DNA of 29,174 bases. It comes from SSF53 sp036170535. Lineage in GTDB: Bacteria; Spirochaetota; Leptospiria; Leptospirales; Leptonemataceae. Under the pieces are notes generated by a model, which had not been told where the DNA came from, ran no database searches, and saw only the letters and a list, made by a program, of their open reading frames with translations. The translations under genes were made by a program, and so were the position numbers. Of this stretch, positions 28,005-29,174 are shown piece by piece; within the stretch, counting starts at the first letter, position 1, and every line of letters begins with the position of its first letter. The DNA lies in NCBI GenBank assembly GCA_036170535.1, contig JAVHPJ010000202.1, forward strand, positions 1 through 29,174, in the 5' to 3' direction.

Positions 28005-28778
28005 TCAGTCGAACTTCGGCCGCCGCTTTTCGACCATCGCCGCGAAACCTTCCATCGCTTCTTTCGAAGACAACATGCCCAGCGTCGCCTTCAGATCGGC
28101 GGCAATCAGCGCGTCAAAGTCGCGCCCGGTTCCATTTCGCAATATTCCCTTTTGCAGACGCACCGCATTACGCGGCAGGCCGGCCAGGCGTTTCGCCAGA
28201 GACCGCGCGCGATCGGCCAGCTTTTCTTTTTCGATAAGCTCGTCCGCGAGTCCAACGGCGAGCGCCTCGGGCGGTTTGGGCGCAAATCCGGCGAATAGAA
28301 AATCGCGCAGGGCCCGTTCGCCGCACAGATCGGCGATGCGGGTGGTGACAAACGTCGGCAGGGTGACGCCGATATTCATTTCCGGAAACGACATGCGTGC
28401 GCCTTTGTCCGTCAGCAGGCGAAAGTCGCACATGATGGCCAGCATGGCGCCGTAGCCTACGGCGTGCCCGTTAATCGCGCCGACGACGGGCGTCGGGAAT
28501 AAATAGATGCGCTTTAATACGGAGAAGAAATAGCCGATCAACCGCTCGTGCTCCTCGCGCGGCCGTCCGTGAATGCTGGTTGGATTAAGGCCGTTGGAGA
28601 AAAAATCGTCCCGGGCGCTTGAAAGAATCAGGGCGCGCACGTCGTCGCGAGCGGCCGCTTTTTCCAGGGCTGCGTCGAGGGCCGCAAACCCCTCCAATGT
28701 GAAAGTATTCTGTTCGTTAATTGCAATCTTGATTTCGAGTATGGAATCGGCGAAAAATTCGGCGACAGGTTCCGACAT
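28005..28778 (-). CDS. Crotonase-fold enzyme, probable enoyl-CoA isomerase
   Basis: A 257-residue soluble enzyme with the crotonase fold. The oxyanion-hole segments are FFSNGLNP (59-66) and NGHAVGYGAM (103-112). The Glu144-equivalent of enoyl-CoA hydratase is replaced (AMLAIMCD), while the second site has FPEMNIGV with Glu133. One remaining Glu suggests a delta3-delta2-enoyl-CoA isomerase, not a hydratase. GAGGAG lies eight bases before ATG 28778. It is convergent with the HTTM gene (44-base gap, no clear terminator) and divergent from the ParA-like start. It would act in fatty-acid beta-oxidation. Confidence 0.85.
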   Translation of the reverse strand: MSEPVAEFFADSILEIKIAINEQNTFTLEGFAALDAALEKAAARDDVRALILSSARDDFFSNGLNPTSIHGRPREEHERLIGYFFSVLKRIYLFPTPVVGAINGHAVGYGAMLAIMCDFRLLTDKGARMSFPEMNIGVTLPTFVTTRIADLCGERALRDFLFAGFAPKPPEALAVGLADELIEKEKLADRARSLAKRLAGLPRNAVRLQKGILRNGTGRDFDALIAADLKATLGMLSSKEAMEGFAAMVEKRRPKFD

Positions 28779-28886
28779 GGCGTACTCCTCAAAGTTTTGG
28801 ACAGCTTCGCGCGGCGCGATAGCGCGTCTATTGCTTTCGGTCTCTGCGGCCCGACGACTCCGTTTGTGGAAAAGCGTTTACGCATT

Positions 28887-28900
28887 CGGCCGCGCGGCCG
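28887..28900. repeat. 14-base perfect palindrome before the ParA-like start
   Basis: CGGCCGCGCGGCCG is a perfect palindrome, 12 bases before ATG 28913 in the divergent crotonase/ParA region. GC-rich palindromes of this size occur by chance in such DNA, so an operator role is only possible. Confidence 0.3.
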
Positions 28901-28912
28901 TACACCAGCGCC

Positions 28913-29011
28913 ATGTCCGCCCGCGTAATTGCGATTGTTAACTTCAAGGGCGACGTGGGCAAACCACGCTCGCAGTCAATCTTGCAGCGGCGCTCGCCGA
29001 CCGGCGACTGC
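28913..29011 (+). pseudogene. 5' fragment of a ParA-like ATPase, frameshifted
   Basis: ATG 28913 starts MSARVIAIVNFKGDVGK, the beginning of a ParA/MinD-type Walker A loop. The next bases read GGCAAACCACG; with one more A the frame would continue TTLAVNLAAALADRRLR, as expected for ParA. A single-base deletion at the Lys codon therefore breaks the frame. After about 29011 similarity to ParA ends. ParA proteins drive chromosome, plasmid or protein-cluster partition. Whether the break is biological or a base-call error at the contig edge cannot be told here. Confidence 0.6.
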
Positions 29012-29174
29012 GCGGCGGACCGGCCCGCGGCCGGGGGGGGGGCGCGGGGAGCCGCGCGGCCGCGTCCCGCACAGCCTGGGCTGCCCGGTCAATGTCAGCC
29101 CGCACCTGAGACACGCCCTGGCGCAAAAGGTCCGCGCCCCTGTCGGCCAAGACCTTGGCCGTGGCGCGCGCGAG
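29012..29174. other. Unrelated-looking terminal sequence with G10 run
   Basis: This end starts where ParA similarity stops and contains ten consecutive G (29033-29042). A minus-strand frame running in from the right edge has Ala/Arg-rich helical character (ADRGADLLRQGVSQVRADID) and an Arg/Pro-rich continuation, with no clear relation to the neighbours. It may be foreign or chimeric sequence. Confidence 0.4.

Noticed and set aside
27255..28298. 347-codon plus-strand frame across the HTTM and crotonase genes
   Set aside because: It runs out of frame through one well-supported gene and antisense through another, so it cannot be a real product.
29033..29042. G10 run as a quadruplex or regulatory element
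   Set aside because: It is a single uninterrupted run next to a suspected chimeric join, better explained by an assembly or base-calling artefact.

Overview
The window is a GC-rich (roughly 60%) bacterial segment, dense with genes on both strands, that reads as ordinary chromosome apart from its two ends. Gene content points to a spirochaete of the Leptospirales. It has an iron-type locus of a porin, an imelysin lipoprotein, a di-heme oxidoreductase lipoprotein, a second imelysin lipoprotein and a vitamin-K-carboxylase-like HTTM protein. It also has several lipoproteins with relaxed lipoboxes. This placement is inference from gene content, not phylogeny. No rRNA, tRNA, CRISPR array or insertion sequence was found.

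Layout. Positions 1-159 hold a fragment of a different gene (TcmP-like) abutting an exported TPR protein (minus). A small acidic protein follows (minus). Positions 2036-11916 are an alpha-glucan locus of two divergent units. The minus unit is a GT4 glucan synthase-like transferase, a GH57 glycosidase and glycogen phosphorylase. The plus unit is a GlgX-type debranching enzyme and a MalQ-type 4-alpha-glucanotransferase. Together they could build, debranch, rearrange and phosphorolyse a storage glucan. No glgC, GT5 glgA or GH13 glgB is present here.

Positions 11927-18807 hold a metallo-beta-lactamase-fold protein (minus), a TetR-family regulator starting at TTG, and an efflux operon. The operon encodes a very short RND adaptor-like lipoprotein and a 1470-residue polypeptide in which an RND pump is fused in frame to a TolC-type outer-membrane factor through what looks like an internal signal peptide. 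The same palindrome, TGAAC-N3-GTTCA, lies in front of both the regulator and the efflux operon. A 33-bp near-perfect-palindromic element (15-bp arms, 3-nt centre) abuts the adaptor start codon.

Positions 18868-20532 encode an APC-family permease followed by a hairpin terminator. Positions 20708-27960 are a probable iron-controlled operon: a Fur-box-like palindrome, a small Cys-rich protein, an OprO/P-type porin, imelysin lipoprotein, di-heme oxidoreductase, second imelysin lipoprotein and HTTM protein. A crotonase (minus) resembling an enoyl-CoA isomerase and the first codons of a divergent ParA-like gene close the window. The ParA reading frame breaks in the Walker A motif, and the last ~160 bases, next to a run of ten G, look unrelated. 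Both ends may be assembly chimeras.
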